This document shows positions 1-10,450 of a stretch of DNA of 64,000 nucleotides, piece after piece. The position numbers were made by a program, and so were the translations under genes. The stretch is from Strongyloides papillosus (taxonomy: Eukaryota > Nematoda > Chromadorea > Rhabditida > Strongyloididae): assembly GCA_005656395.1 (NCBI GenBank), contig SRSI01000043.1, positions 1 to 64,000 on the forward strand, written 5' to 3'. The notes beneath the pieces are model-generated. The model was not told where the DNA came from and did no database searches. It saw only the letters and a list, made by a program, of their open reading frames with translations. Each line of letters begins with the position of its first letter. The stretch's first letter is position 1.

Positions 1-1145
1 TTTGCATTTTAGGTAGAATTGTATGACAATTGAGGATAAATTGTATGACATTTGAGGGTGAATTGTATGACAATTTAGGTAGAATTGTTATGCAAATTTT
101 AGAAAAAAATTGTCAAATATATTTAATTAATTATATTCTTTTTGAAAAGCAAAAAAATAATATATAAAAAGATTAAGAATTAAATAAAATTTACTATAAA
201 CTTATTGATGTACCAAATTAATCTAACAAACTTAATAAAAGTTTGAAATATTAAATATAAAATCACAAAAATAATGTTAGTACTTAAAAACATTGTTATT
301 TAAATATGGAAGAACTTTCATTTTCTAAACATTTATAATATACATGTACTTCAATATAAATTTAATAAAGATTTTATTTTAATAGTTAATTAGTAATTAA
401 TATATGTAGTATGAACTATGTAACAAAATTTTTATAAATAATTTTCAAAAATTTTACTTATCTTATTTTCCGTAAATCACTTTTTTTGAATCATATAATG
501 TTGATCTATTTGTAAAATTCTTGATCATTTTTATTTTTGTTTTGTGTTTTCACTAATAAAATTTTTTAAATTTATATTGAGATACAAATATATTATTAAT
601 GTTTAGAAAATGAAAGTCCTTCTATATTTAAATAACAATGTTTTAAAGTACTAACACTATTTTGTTATTTTACATTTAAGATTTCAAACTTTTATTAAGT
701 TTATTAGATTAATTTAGTACATCACTTAGTTTATAGTATATTTATTCAATTCTCAATCTTTTTATATATTATTTTTCTGTTTTTCAAGAAGAATATAATT
801 AATTAAATATAATTGATAATTTTTTTTTATAAAATTTGCATAACAATTTTACCTAAATTGTTATACAATTCTTCCTCAAATGTCATACAATTCACCCTCA
901 AATGTCATACAATTTATCCTCAATTGTCATACAATTCTACCTAGAATGCAAAACAACTCTACCTAAAATGCAAAACTATTCTACCTAGAATGCATAACGA
1001 TTCTATCTAAAATGTAAAACAATTCTACCTAAAATGCATAACAATTTTATTCATTTTGTAAAATTTCCTTTTTTTTAAATGTAATACAATTTTACATAAA
1101 TTGTCACGTACATCTTAAATTGCGGAATTTTTAATTTGTGTGTAT
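1..1145. repeat. Large foldback repeat with 22-bp tandem arrays in its arms
   Basis: The first ~380 bases reappear as reverse complement at about 555-960, making a hairpin with a ~175 bp spacer. The right arm continues into an array of ~22 bp units (consensus AATTCTACCTAAAATGCA plus 4 bases) over about 840-1060, so the matching left array probably lies outside the window. The right end (TTAAATTGCGGAATTT) recurs near 28850. No reading frame of note lies inside. The design resembles a Foldback or MITE element with satellite-like ends; superfamily unknown. Confidence 0.8.
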
Positions 1146-1244
1146 ATTATAAATAGAATAAAACAATATTTAACTAATAATATATTTTTACTTTTAAAAA
1201 AATTTTAAAATTATTTCAAAAGTTGGATTTTTCTATTTACATTT

Positions 1245-1581
1245 ATGTACTGTTATGCCGATTGGAATAGCACGAAGTGCTATGCAATGAAGGCATAACT
1301 TCATTATACGAATTAGAAATGTATATATTACATTTACGACATTGCTTTCTGATATGTACATCTTTCATGACTTTTCTCTTGCGACGAAAGTTTCCTTCGT
1401 CATTTTGGTGCCAATTTTGTGTAGATCATCACTTTTTGTCCCTATTGAAGATTTTTTACCGACCTCTGATGTTTCGGGAGGGTGGGAAGGAAATGTAATA
1501 TATACATTTCTAATTCGTATAATGAAGTTATGCCTTCATTGCATAGCACTTCGTGCTATTCCAATCGGCATAACAGTACAT
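1245..1581. mobile_element. Short inverted-repeat element A, derivative of the neighbouring recombinase element
   Basis: Terminal inverted repeats of about 90 bp run 1245-1340 and 1490-1581 and contain the hairpin AGCACGAAGTGCT. About 100 bp of the interior (1320-1440) is nearly identical, in reverse orientation, to the gag end of the 3.2 kb element that starts immediately next to it. It has no coding capacity and looks like an internally deleted, non-autonomous relative that could be mobilised by the same recombinase. Confidence 0.75.
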
Positions 1582-1793
1582 TATACTTCATTACGAAATG
1601 TATATATTACATTTACGACATTGCTAGTTCTTCCGTGGTGGAAAATCTTCAATAGTTGGCACGCATGTGTATATATGTCATAAAACAATTTCAGGAGAAT
1701 TTATTAACGGTCAGAATGAGATACAATGCATTAGATACATTAGTAAATAATTTTAAATTCAATATTCATATAATTAACATCAATGACCAACCC

Positions 1794-2744
1794 CTAGTGT
1801 TCTTTGTGGTGATCTAAGACCGTCTTAGCTAGGGTAACTTGAGCAGGAGTTTTAAAATAATGCCTAAAGAAGGTGCCTTCAGATCTCCATTGTATGCCCT
1901 CTATAATTGTTTTAATAGGAATATTAGATAAGGCGCATTGTGAGGACATGTTAGATCTAATACTATGTGGATTCGTGAAGATGTTAGCCTTTTCTAAGTA
2001 AAGGCGAATCAATTTACTTAATCTGTCTTTGGAAATTGGTTCTCCCTTCCTCTTGCCTTCATATGCAATAAATAATTGGTCCGACTTTCCCCTAATGTCT
2101 TTAGTGAGATCTAAATACTCGTAGAAGGTTGCAGCTGGGCATAGGGCTTTCTCAGGGTAACTGATGATGGTGAGAAAATGATTTGGGATGTTCTTTTCTG
2201 AATTTTTTGTTTTAGGTAATCTTACTACGATGTCGGTGTCTAACTTAGTGTTTGATAGAAATATGTTACAAATCTCCGACACTCTTTTCCCAGTGGAAAT
2301 AGCCAATAGTGTGGCTAACTTCATGCTTATATTCTTTAGGGAGTGATCGTTATCTTCCCTCATCTTGTTTAATAGAATAGAGATGTCCCAGGCCTTCCAC
2401 GGTGCTGGGCTTGTGATAAGATTCTTACACCCCTGAATGCTTCTTTGAATTAAGTTCTGGTTGGATATCGTGGAATCGGCTAATTGTAGAGTCGAGACTA
2501 TCGCGGATTTTGCCGCTTGAATGGAACCTGGATTTAGGTTGGACTTATGCAGGTCTAAGATAAAGTCGCATAGATGCTTTTCTGAAGTATTGGTTAAAGG
2601 AGAGTGATTCTTTTGACAAAATGAGGTCCATTTCTTCCAGTGAGAGGAGTAAGCTGTTTGAGTGGCTTTACCGAAACTATTAATTACTAAATCGGCAGTC
2701 TCTACTGAGAAACCTCTCTTCAATATACTCTCCTTACAAAACAT
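1794..2744 (-). CDS. DIRS/Crypton-type tyrosine recombinase
   Basis: This 316-residue protein is an integrase of the tyrosine-recombinase superfamily. It would cut and rejoin DNA at the element ends through a 3'-phosphotyrosine intermediate. The catalytic set is visible in order: Arg154 in TGKRVSE, His260 and Arg263 in HSIR, Trp286 in the second histidine position, and the nucleophile Tyr296 in FFRHY. The first ~110 residues fit the N-terminal SAM-like DNA-binding domain. The frame is intact, and the length is normal for a DIRS or PAT recombinase, which are usually 300-400 residues. The start is the first ATG after an upstream stop. It lies downstream of the gag-like gene in the same element and ends ~210 bp from the left inverted repeat. 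A Crypton recombinase is the main alternative; the gag partner favours DIRS. Confidence 0.85.
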   Translation of the reverse strand: MFCKESILKRGFSVETADLVINSFGKATQTAYSSHWKKWTSFCQKNHSPLTNTSEKHLCDFILDLHKSNLNPGSIQAAKSAIVSTLQLADSTISNQNLIQRSIQGCKNLITSPAPWKAWDISILLNKMREDNDHSLKNISMKLATLLAISTGKRVSEICNIFLSNTKLDTDIVVRLPKTKNSEKNIPNHFLTIISYPEKALCPAATFYEYLDLTKDIRGKSDQLFIAYEGKRKGEPISKDRLSKLIRLYLEKANIFTNPHSIRSNMSSQCALSNIPIKTIIEGIQWRSEGTFFRHYFKTPAQVTLAKTVLDHHKEH

Positions 2745-3650
2745 AATCCAACTCTGGTCTCTGAAAGGTAATATAAATACGGTGGATATTGGAGAAGTAA
2801 TTGTCTAACTTTAAAGCGATGTGGGGGGAAGCACCGCAATTGGTTGACCTCTTGATATAAAGATCTTTGTACTCTTATTAACACGCACCTTTAATAAATT
2901 TGTTTTAAGATTTTATTTAACCCTTGATAAGAATTTATTTACATATTTTTACCCTTAATAAATGAATAAATTTATTTATTTTGCCCATATTATAGAAGTC
3001 TTTTTTACTTTGAATCCTGCTCTTTATTTCCTCCTGAAATGCTACTTCTTCCAGAGATGGTGTTCCTGAGTGTGCGTCTGCGATAACGTCTTCTTTTCCA
3101 GACGGGTGACCTAAATAGAATGATAAATTGCTTTTAGCGGATATAAAGCTTCAAGTTTTTTGTTGGGAGTGGCTAAAGTCTGTTTTCTCTGTCTAACATA
3201 AGACCTAAGTGAAATTGAGCTTTACTTGAAAGGGAGGGGCATTATCTCGAGCTTTTTGACGAACCCAGTCTCTTGAGTATCTCTAGCTTTCCCTCTACCT
3301 CTTCTCTGTTGGGGAAACAAAGACGCCCTGAATTCAGTATTTAACGCCACTAAACGGTGTGCATCACTCCTGTCCGTATTGGTATGATGTAAGTGTGAGG
3401 AGAGGTAGCTTCTCTCACCAAAGGGATGTGCTTCGTCTTAGTTTGATACTCAAGTGCATAGATCTAAATGATCTACAGATGAGGATGGGACACGATCTCC
3501 CTTTGGGATGCAAAAATACTGGGAAACTATTTTGGTGTTTTAATGTGGGTAACAGTGTCTCTCATTAATAGGCATGGACTTTAGCTCACAGGAACATCAT
3601 CTCTTCTTAAACCTGAGGACGCTATAGGGGGTTACTCTCAAGCGGTAGAA
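2745..3650 (-). pseudogene. Degenerate gag tail and probable RNase H end
   Basis: This gap sits where a DIRS element would carry reverse transcriptase and RNase H but is far too short for them. On the minus strand, about 3420-3220 reads as an open stretch with a basic RRGRGK segment typical of a gag C-terminus. About 3145-2938 holds GKEDVIADAHS, which resembles the G-NVIAD-LS signature at the end of RT/RNase H polyproteins. Stops and frame changes separate these from the flanking genes. The reading as a deletion scar is inference from order and one short motif. Confidence 0.45.
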
Positions 3651-4619
3651 TCAAGATCTATTCTTTACACCGTCTTTATATGATAAGATGTCAACGTTCC
3701 TTTGTAAAATTTTATCGACGGGAGTAACTAACCCGTTAACCTGTTGGGATTCTTGTGGAGTAGGTACGTTGGGAGGTTGGATACTCGGAGATCCATAGAG
3801 AGACGAGATTGATTCTTGAGAGATTCTGGAGTAAGGTCTCTTATTAGCCAACTGGTTTAATGTCGCATTTCCTCTTTGAGATGCTAATAGCTTGGATTGG
3901 TCCTCGTTGTCCAATAATATGAATCTCTTAAGTCCATCCGAATGAATAGTAGTTACACTTGGCGAGTGGTGAATGAGCGGACACTTCAACTTAGGGTTAA
4001 TGGCTCTAACTGCTAAAATCATTCTGGCCTGAGATATTAAATCAACAGCACTCTTGAGGCTGGATACCGTAAATAGTGATTCAGAGGTCTCAGAAGATGT
4101 ACCAACATAGGTGGAGAGAAAGGCAGTGAGTTGAAGAAGAAGGTCACTTGCTCTAAAGAGGTAGCCATCAGCCGAGGTAAAACGGTCCTTTGATATGTAG
4201 CTATAAACATCTGGTTGGAATACGGGAGCTAGAAAGTTGGGATCGTCAAAACACCCTATCTTTGACTTTATCTTTTGAAACTGCTCTACCGTAATAAATG
4301 AACTGTTCAAAATTTCCTTTATCTCCAGGATAGCTTGTTGGTAGACCTTCATATCAATGTTGTCTCCCAATGTACTCTTCAAGGTTTGAAAAAGACTATT
4401 CTTTGGCGCGGTATCTGTATTGTTAGCAATAGACGCGCATGACTCCACTGTTTCACTATTTGAGGCAGATAATACATTTCTAATTGAAGACATAAGAGCA
4501 TCTTCTCTAGGAGCTTCGCTAATATCTGTAGCTTGAGTTACCTCTTTCTCCAACGCAGAATCCTCAGAAGTAGACGTGTAGTTCTTTAATAAATTCAATA
4601 ACGACATATTAGCAGTCAT
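3651..4619 (-). CDS. Gag-like protein of the DIRS-like element
   Basis: This 322-residue frame begins at the first ATG inside the right terminal repeat region; an in-frame extension further out runs through the inverted repeat and is unlikely to be used. The sequence is Ser/Asn-rich at the N-terminus. It has a helical central part (about residues 150-230, including LLLQLTAFLS and SAVDLISQARMIL) and a polar tail with NKRPYSR. I do not recognise a conserved domain. Identity as gag rests on being the first gene of the element, on its general composition, and on the basic RRGRGK remnant just beyond its stop. It is the only intact partner of the recombinase in this copy. Confidence 0.55.
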   Translation of the reverse strand: MTANMSLLNLLKNYTSTSEDSALEKEVTQATDISEAPREDALMSSIRNVLSASNSETVESCASIANNTDTAPKNSLFQTLKSTLGDNIDMKVYQQAILEIKEILNSSFITVEQFQKIKSKIGCFDDPNFLAPVFQPDVYSYISKDRFTSADGYLFRASDLLLQLTAFLSTYVGTSSETSESLFTVSSLKSAVDLISQARMILAVRAINPKLKCPLIHHSPSVTTIHSDGLKRFILLDNEDQSKLLASQRGNATLNQLANKRPYSRISQESISSLYGSPSIQPPNVPTPQESQQVNGLVTPVDKILQRNVDILSYKDGVKNRS

Positions 4620-4882
4620 AAAATTGTAAAAGTGATGATCTACACAAAATTGGCACCAAAATGACGAAGGAAACTTTCGTCGCAAGAGAAAAGTCATGAA
4701 AGATGTACATATCAGAAAGCAATGTCGTAAATGTAATATATACATTTCGTAATGAAGTATAATTAAGAATAACAAAACAGCTGGTTAATTTAATATTTAT
4801 AAATCGTTTTTAGTGATTATATAACTTAATAAAACATATGTAGTAAACCCTTAGTGGAAAAAATAAACGGTGGCCGGAACGT

Positions 4883-4964
4883 GTTTGGGTGCCCGAGTGG
4901 TTAAGGGGCCGGCCTGCTAAGCCGTTGGGCTTTGCCCGCGCGAGTTCGAATCTCGTCCCAAACG
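4883..4964 (+). tRNA. tRNA-Ser(GCT)
   Basis: An 82-nt class II tRNA with acceptor GTTTGGG/CCCAAAC, a D-arm A box, a loop CTGCTAA giving anticodon GCT, a long variable arm and a normal T-arm (GAGTTCGAATCTC). It starts ~120 bp right of the recombinase element. A T-run terminator follows at about 4974. Confidence 0.95.
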
Positions 4965-4979
4965 AATTACACTTTTGTA

Positions 4980-5290
4980 AAAAAAAAGTATTTCTAGATA
5001 AATTCACAAATTTGTAAATTATTTAGATTTAGTCTAAAGAGTAGATGCATTTTCTTAAAATACACAGTTTAACAAAAATTTAGAAGAATATTATGTTTTA
5101 AGTAATGTTGGAACCGTGTTTAAACGCTACTTCGTATAAGTATGAAGTCACAAAAAAGCATAGTAATTATAAAAAAAGAATATTGTTAAAATGCTACTAT
5201 GTTTTAATGAAAAAATAGTAATTTATTTTTCTAACATACAGAACATTTTCGTGCAAAAGAAATGCGTCTACTATTACACACATACTATAT
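4980..5290. repeat. Duplicated block downstream of tRNA-Ser, paralogous to 13240-13630
   Basis: The block shares stretches such as ATTATGTTTTAAGTAAT and CTACTTCGTAT, in the same order and spacing, with the sequence downstream of tRNA-Ile(TAT). It contains a near-palindrome, ACTTCGTATAAGTATGAAGT, at about 5130. No gene is seen from here to tRNA-His; 5290-5970 is plain AT-rich spacer. Confidence 0.5.
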
Positions 5291-5971
5291 TATTTTATTA
5301 ATTTAACTAGTTTATGACTTTACTACCAAGAAGAGTCATAATATTCAAATTAAGTTTGTTCAAAGTTTTGTAATGCATGTTTTATGTTGTATTGATAAAG
5401 TAAAAAGATGTTTAGAAATACAACATATTAAGCTGTATTTAAGAAACGATTTTTTGAGATAAATATGTTTTATCTCTGTTTAATAAAAATACCGTTAAAT
5501 TTCTGCTATTTTTAAATAAAGAGTGTTTTACTATTTTTTATTATTATGAAGTCATTTTTAATCTGTTTCTTTTAATTTTTAGAACTCATGTAAATAAGTA
5601 GTAAATTTATTGTGTCGATTGCTTCACACTAATAGTATATAGTTTTTTACATTTTAAAAACAACTCTTTGTATAATAAAATAAACTTTAAATGGCAAATA
5701 TGGTTTTTTCTTTAGTTTAAAAATAAATTAAATTTATTTGTTGTTCGCAATATAATTACTAAATTATTTTTTGTAAGTATAACTATAATTAAGATAATTT
5801 ACTTTCTTTTTATCTATAATTTTCTACATAAACATTTAGATATCTAATAAAATAAGTGTCTAGATAGTAATCATTCTGATTTTTTTATATGAAGTTAATA
5901 TAAATGGATAGAATTAAAAAGGAAAACTGTATCATACAATATAATTTCTACCATATATTTTACAAAAGGAA

Positions 5972-6043
5972 TGCCTATTGCAGGAATCGAACCTACGTCG
6001 CCACGGCCACAACGTGGAGTACTAACCACTATACTAAATAGGC
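5972..6043 (-). tRNA. tRNA-His(GTG)
   Basis: The minus-strand cloverleaf has acceptor GCCTATT/AATAGGC, the anticodon loop TTGTGGC giving GTG, and a T-loop TTCGATT. The extra G(-1) of tRNA-His is not encoded, as is usual in eukaryotes. The conserved GGTGGCCAAT motif lies 30 bp upstream. Confidence 0.95.
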
Positions 6044-6063
6044 CGAAGGCGGTACCATACTTT

Positions 6064-6073
6064 ATTGGCCACC
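6064..6073 (-). promoter_or_regulatory. GGTGGCCAAT motif upstream of tRNA-His
   Basis: This is one of four copies of GGTNNCCAAY placed 27-31 bp before tRNA 5' ends in this window; here the distance is 30 bp. The shared spacing suggests an upstream pol III element that helps position the initiation complex. Confidence 0.5.
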
Positions 6074-6589
6074 AAACTTTCTCAAGTTTAAGAGTACTTA
6101 TAATAACGTAAAAAAAGTCATATAACTACAAAAAAAATTAATTAAAAAGTTAATATTTGATCAAGATAATTTATAAAAAACGTTGTTTTCTTTTTTATAA
6201 AACAATTTAAAGAAGTATGAAATTATTATTTTATCAATTGAATGAAAAATAAACAATACAATGGACTGACTAAATTAACTTTAATCTCAGTTATTTAATT
6301 AAAATTATTATTTTTAAAAGATCTTGATAAATTATTTTATATTTTCAATTCTACATATCCAAAACAAAGTTATATGATTAATAATCTGATATATTTTGTT
6401 GTTTATCGTTTTAAATGAAAAAATAAAATATATAAGATAATCGTTTTAACATTTGTATATTTAGTAAATTTTATCCTCATATATTAAAATGTATGTAATT
6501 CCCGAATTAAAAGAGTTCTTTTATTTTATCTACATAATAAAGCTTTAAATTATATCCCATCAATTTTACTAATTTTTTTAAGTTACGGA

Positions 6590-6970
6590 CCATTATATCC
6601 CATTTCCAGAATGTCGCTTTTTTAGAAAAATGTTTTTTTATTTTGTGAAGTATATTCGGAGATAGTTCGGAATAACGGCGACGAACTTACTAAAAATAAA
6701 TAAATAATTTGTAGAATGTTTTTATTCATCCCCTATACGAGGGCTAGATTATGGCAGTGCTAAACAAAGGGAGGACATGGCACAACTTTATTGATAAATT
6801 AATAAAAGTATTGTGCATTTTTTTCGAAAAAAAATCTTAAAAATCCACTTAAACAAATGCTGCACAAAAATAATGGCTCTAAATAACAATTTGACGATGA
6901 TTTTCGTTATTATGAATTTTAAAAAAACATTTTTCCAAAAAGGGGACATTCTGAGAATGGGATATAATGG
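6590..6970. mobile_element. 381-bp inverted-repeat MITE
   Basis: Ends are inverted copies starting CCATTATATCCCATT. The match continues through CAGAATGTC and into the T-run/AAAATG stretch for about 55 bp, and weaker pairing extends inward around AATAACG. The centre contains a segment GAGGGCTAG...CAGTGCTA (6725-6800) that recurs near 10195, 11950 and 30390. No clear target duplication is seen. The two overlapping frames inside it are only the two strands of a hairpin. Confidence 0.75.
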
Positions 6971-7344
6971 GAAGACACCGTTATATAATAAAATTATCTC
7001 ACTTAATGTATCATTAATAACATTCTTTTTTATATGCAATAAATATAAAACTATACAAAAATGGTTAATAAAGAAGAAAAATTTAATATTGTGTAGAAAT
7101 ATTATCATGAATGTACAATATACATTAAAAATTTCAAAAAATAACTTTAAAAGCGCAAAATATGACAAAAAATAAAGTAAAAAGAATTGTTAAATTAACA
7201 AAATTTTTTTGTAATATATAAAAATTACTAATAGTTGTTTATGTTAACAAATGTTTTGTAAAATCTTACATATATTAAAACAACATGTAATGATTAATTG
7301 TGATATTCTATAGATTTTACAATTAGTAACGCATATTGTTGCTC

Positions 7345-7354
7345 GGTAGCCAAC
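7345..7354 (+). promoter_or_regulatory. GGTAGCCAAC motif upstream of tRNA-Arg(TCG)
   Basis: This copy of the shared GGTNNCCAAY upstream motif begins 31 bp before the tRNA 5' end, in an otherwise unrelated, locally GC-richer leader. Confidence 0.5.
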
Positions 7355-7375
7355 TAAATACGGTCCTAGGCGTCC

Positions 7376-7448
7376 GATCTTGTAGCGTAATGGCTAACGC
7401 GTCTGCCTTCGGAGCAGAAGATTGCAGGTTCGAGTCCTGTCAAGATCG
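7376..7448 (+). tRNA. tRNA-Arg(TCG)
   Basis: Acceptor GATCTTG/CAAGATC, anticodon stem TCTGC/GCAGA, loop CTTCGGA giving anticodon TCG, and T-arm GCAGG-TTCGAGT-CCTGT. All stems pair well. There is no intron. Confidence 0.95.
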
Positions 7449-8076
7449 TAGAATGTTTTAAAATCTTCTATAATACAGACTATTAGCAGTGCTAGTTAAT
7501 GCTACGTTACGAAATTGACGTTTTGCTTATACTTTATGAATGCATTAGACAATTTGCATTTTTTTTAATGTTGTTTCCGTACGTATAAAGAATAACCGCA
7601 AATCTTCTTGAAAGTATAGGATATTCAATATAGAAAAATGATTTAGAGATAATTTTAATCAAAGAAAATGATCACAGATTAACAAATATGTTATATAGAA
7701 ATTAATGAAGAAGGCGGATGATAAAATATAAGTTTATTTGATAAGAGAAAAGAAAGGAAGTATACACATAAAGTAACAACATATTGAACACAAATGCTAG
7801 ACTGCATGGTTGTCCGGAAGATAATCTTTTTATATTGGTTTCTTGAGGTAAGTGTATTAAAATCTCTTGTTCTTATTGAACCGAATTTATAATAATATTC
7901 ATAATGTGTCATAATGATATTCTTCATGTGTTTGTTTTGATTTCTTAGGACACGCGAAACATAATTTGTTGTCACTTTACAAATTTATATCTATCAAAAT
8001 TCCTTTATTTTTTTACACAAATATACAAATATACTGATAAACAAAAAATTTAAGACTAGAAAAATGAAAAACAGAA

Positions 8077-8147
8077 TGCGTTGACCGGGAATCGAACCCG
8101 GGACTCCCGCGTGGCAGGCGAGAATTATACCACTTAACCATCAACGC
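8077..8147 (-). tRNA. tRNA-Gly(GCC)
   Basis: A 71-nt minus-strand tRNA with acceptor GCGTTGA/TCAACGC, loop CTGCCAC giving anticodon GCC, and a canonical T-loop TTCGATT. The sequence to its right (8150-9200) is AT-rich spacer with no recognisable feature. Confidence 0.95.
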
Positions 8148-9654
8148 TGAAGTCGGTCACGAAACGTCGATTTCTCTACAAAATTTTATTTTAATTTTAA
8201 TAATTTTGATCACTTTTTACTAAATTCTGTTAAACATTTCTGATTGTTTTTTATAGTTTTTACTGCTTAAGGTTTTTTAAGGCTATATATAAACAGAAAA
8301 ATTTCTTCTTTCACTTCAACTAAAGGTTTGAAGCATAAACAATACTATATTTATTGGAAATTAAGCAGAAATAAAGTAATTAAATAACAAAAATTTCATT
8401 TTATACTTTAGTAAATTAATAATAAATGGATGCATAATAAATATTTGTTTAAAGTAATATTTTTTATTATATAAAGTAATTTTTAAAAATTTCTAAATGG
8501 TATTAGAAAAAAGCTATTTTTTTTAGCACTTAATTTTTATGTATAATTATTTTCAAAAATATTTTGTAATTCATATTAAATTTTTGTGGTACTTGTTAAC
8601 GTACTTTAAATAAATAATTTTTACGTAAGTAATTATATTTCCAAAATAACAATTTTTTATTTAAAGCTGACAAAAATTTAAAATTCTTTTCAAGTTAGTA
8701 GGAAATTATATATATTTTTTATAAAAAAGGTTATTCATTTGACTCAGTATTTTTTTAATTTAAAAATGAAGTTAATTGAGACTATTTTTATTTTCAATAA
8801 ATTATAATTTATGAAAAATAAAGTTGATAATGTGGTAAATAAGTTTTAATTAATTAAGTAAATATTTTATTATATTAAATTGAGTTATTCTTATAAATAA
8901 TTTAAGTAATTTAATTTTTTATTATTCATATGATATTTATTTAAAATAAATCAAGTTTAACAATAAATATCTTGTTTTGTAATCAAGGTACATATCACCA
9001 TAATTTTGTAAATTTCATAAAGAATTCTAGATTCTAAGCATATTTTAGGTTTTACAACTTTGTTGTACATGGTGTGAAAGAATTAACATTATAAAACTTT
9101 GTTTTGTAATTGTAAAATATAAAGTTTGTTTTTAAAAATAATAAAAGTATTGATAATAATCAGTTAACTTATTGTTTAACAAAATTCGATTAAATTTATT
9201 ACCATTAGTAAGACCTTCTTATTTTTAGGAATTTTGTATATTGTGTTCATTTTTTTAAAATCGAAAATTGTCTAAATTAAAATAAATTGCAGAAATTTTT
9301 TAATAATCACTTTTCGTATATTTATTAATTCGGTAATAAACAATTTATTAATAATAATTTATTTTTACATTGTAGCAGTTTGATAAGATAACTAGTTATT
9401 TTGTATTTATAAAAATAACACAAAAAACTATTTTGACAGAGATGGGAAAGAGGTAAATTGAATATTTTCTAAAAATTATTTTAAAGTTATTTTCACACAA
9501 AAATCTCATAAAAGTATAGGAAAATTAATACTTTATAAAATAGTATTTATACATTGAAAAGTTTCATAAAACGATTTGATAATAGTAAAAGCAATGAAAT
9601 AGATATGATTAAATGAACAAAATAAGTAATTTTACCTCTAAAAGAATATGTAAA

Positions 9655-10450
9655 TGCGTTTATCGGGAATCGAACCCGAATCGGCCGCTTGGAAGGCGGC
9701 CATGGGTGCACGTCAACTATTCAAAATTTTCTGTCAAAAAACGCGATTTAGAAAAATCACGGTTTTTTGACAAAAAATGCATTTTAGAAATTGCATAGTG
9801 AAAACAGTGTATTTCCACTATGCAATAAATAAAATGCAACCCTCAGTATTCTCGACTATCGAGAAACTGGGTTTTATAAACCGACGACATCGGAAATGTA
9901 CCAACCCTACACTTATTTCATTTCATTCACTTAAAATTTTTCTGTCACTTTAAAAAAAACAAAAGTACACATAGTATATACATTTTCCCAAAAAATGGTA
10001 ATAATTTTCTTCCTTTGTCTTTTAAAAAAATAAATAAATCTTGTGTTTTTTTTCAAAAATATGACATGCTTAAAGTAAAACTGTATAAACAAAAAAATAT
10101 TGCATCGAAAATTTTTTTTTTTAAAAAATTTTTATTATGACTGTATCAGTAGAATTTTGTTAAAAAATAATTCGTAGAATATTTCTTCCAATTCCTTATA
10201 TGAGGGCTAGACTATGCGATGCTAGTTAAAGGGAGGCCACGGGTCAAGACTTATCAACAAATTGATAAAAATAGTGTAATTTTGATGTTTTTTTATTATT
10301 GTATTTGTTAATACTCCACACTTAAAATTATTTTGAAAAGGTACTTTTAACACAAATTTGGAGTTTTATGTATCACGGCGAATTTGTAAAAAAGACATTG
10401 TAGAGTTGACGTGTTACCGGCGGCCATGCTGACCATTACACCATAAACGC
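9655..10450 (-). pseudogene. tRNA-Gly(TCC) split by a transposon
   Basis: The 3' half (9655-9704: acceptor TAAACGC, normal T-arm, anticodon TCC) and the 5' half (10429-10450: GCGTTTATGG and the D-arm) together make a complete 72-nt tRNA-Gly. They are separated by a 714 bp element plus one copy of a 10-bp target duplication inside the anticodon arm. The halves are otherwise undamaged, including the B-box cytosine that the uninterrupted copy at 22651 lacks. Confidence 0.93.
9705..10418. mobile_element. 714-bp non-autonomous transposon in tRNA-Gly, MULE-like
   Basis: The element is flanked by the exact 10-bp repeat GGCGGCCATG (9695-9704 and 10419-10428), which is the tRNA anticodon-stem sequence. 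Its ends are inverted: GGTGCACGTCAACT on the left and GGTAACACGTCAACT on the right strand. A 9-11 bp duplication is characteristic of Mutator-like elements, so that is the best guess. There is no coding frame. It carries the dispersed GAGGGCTAG...GATGCTAG segment at about 10190-10250 and a hairpin of GTGATTTAG-like repeats near 9745. Confidence 0.88.

Larger units (their letters stand above)
1581..4762 (-). mobile_element. DIRS-like tyrosine-recombinase element without reverse transcriptase
   Basis: A 45-bp inverted repeat, exact over its length, ends the element (1581-1625 and 4718-4762, starting TTATACTTCATTACG). Read on the minus strand the order is a gag-like gene, a degenerate stretch, then a tyrosine recombinase. 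This is the gene order of DIRS-type retrotransposons with the RT/RNase H block missing. Flanks show at most an AT dinucleotide on both sides, so no clear target duplication, as expected for tyrosine-recombinase elements. Codon use is richer in GC than the surroundings. Boundaries are good to about 2 bp. Confidence 0.75.

Noticed and set aside
6788..7175. Overlapping 120-126 codon frames on both strands
   Set aside because: They lie in a hairpin MITE and are rich in F, I, K, N only; open frames are expected in such AT-rich inverted repeats.
7691..7975. 94-codon minus-strand frame between tRNA genes
   Set aside because: No domain, no promoter signal, and composition of random AT-rich sequence with a few chance GC codons.
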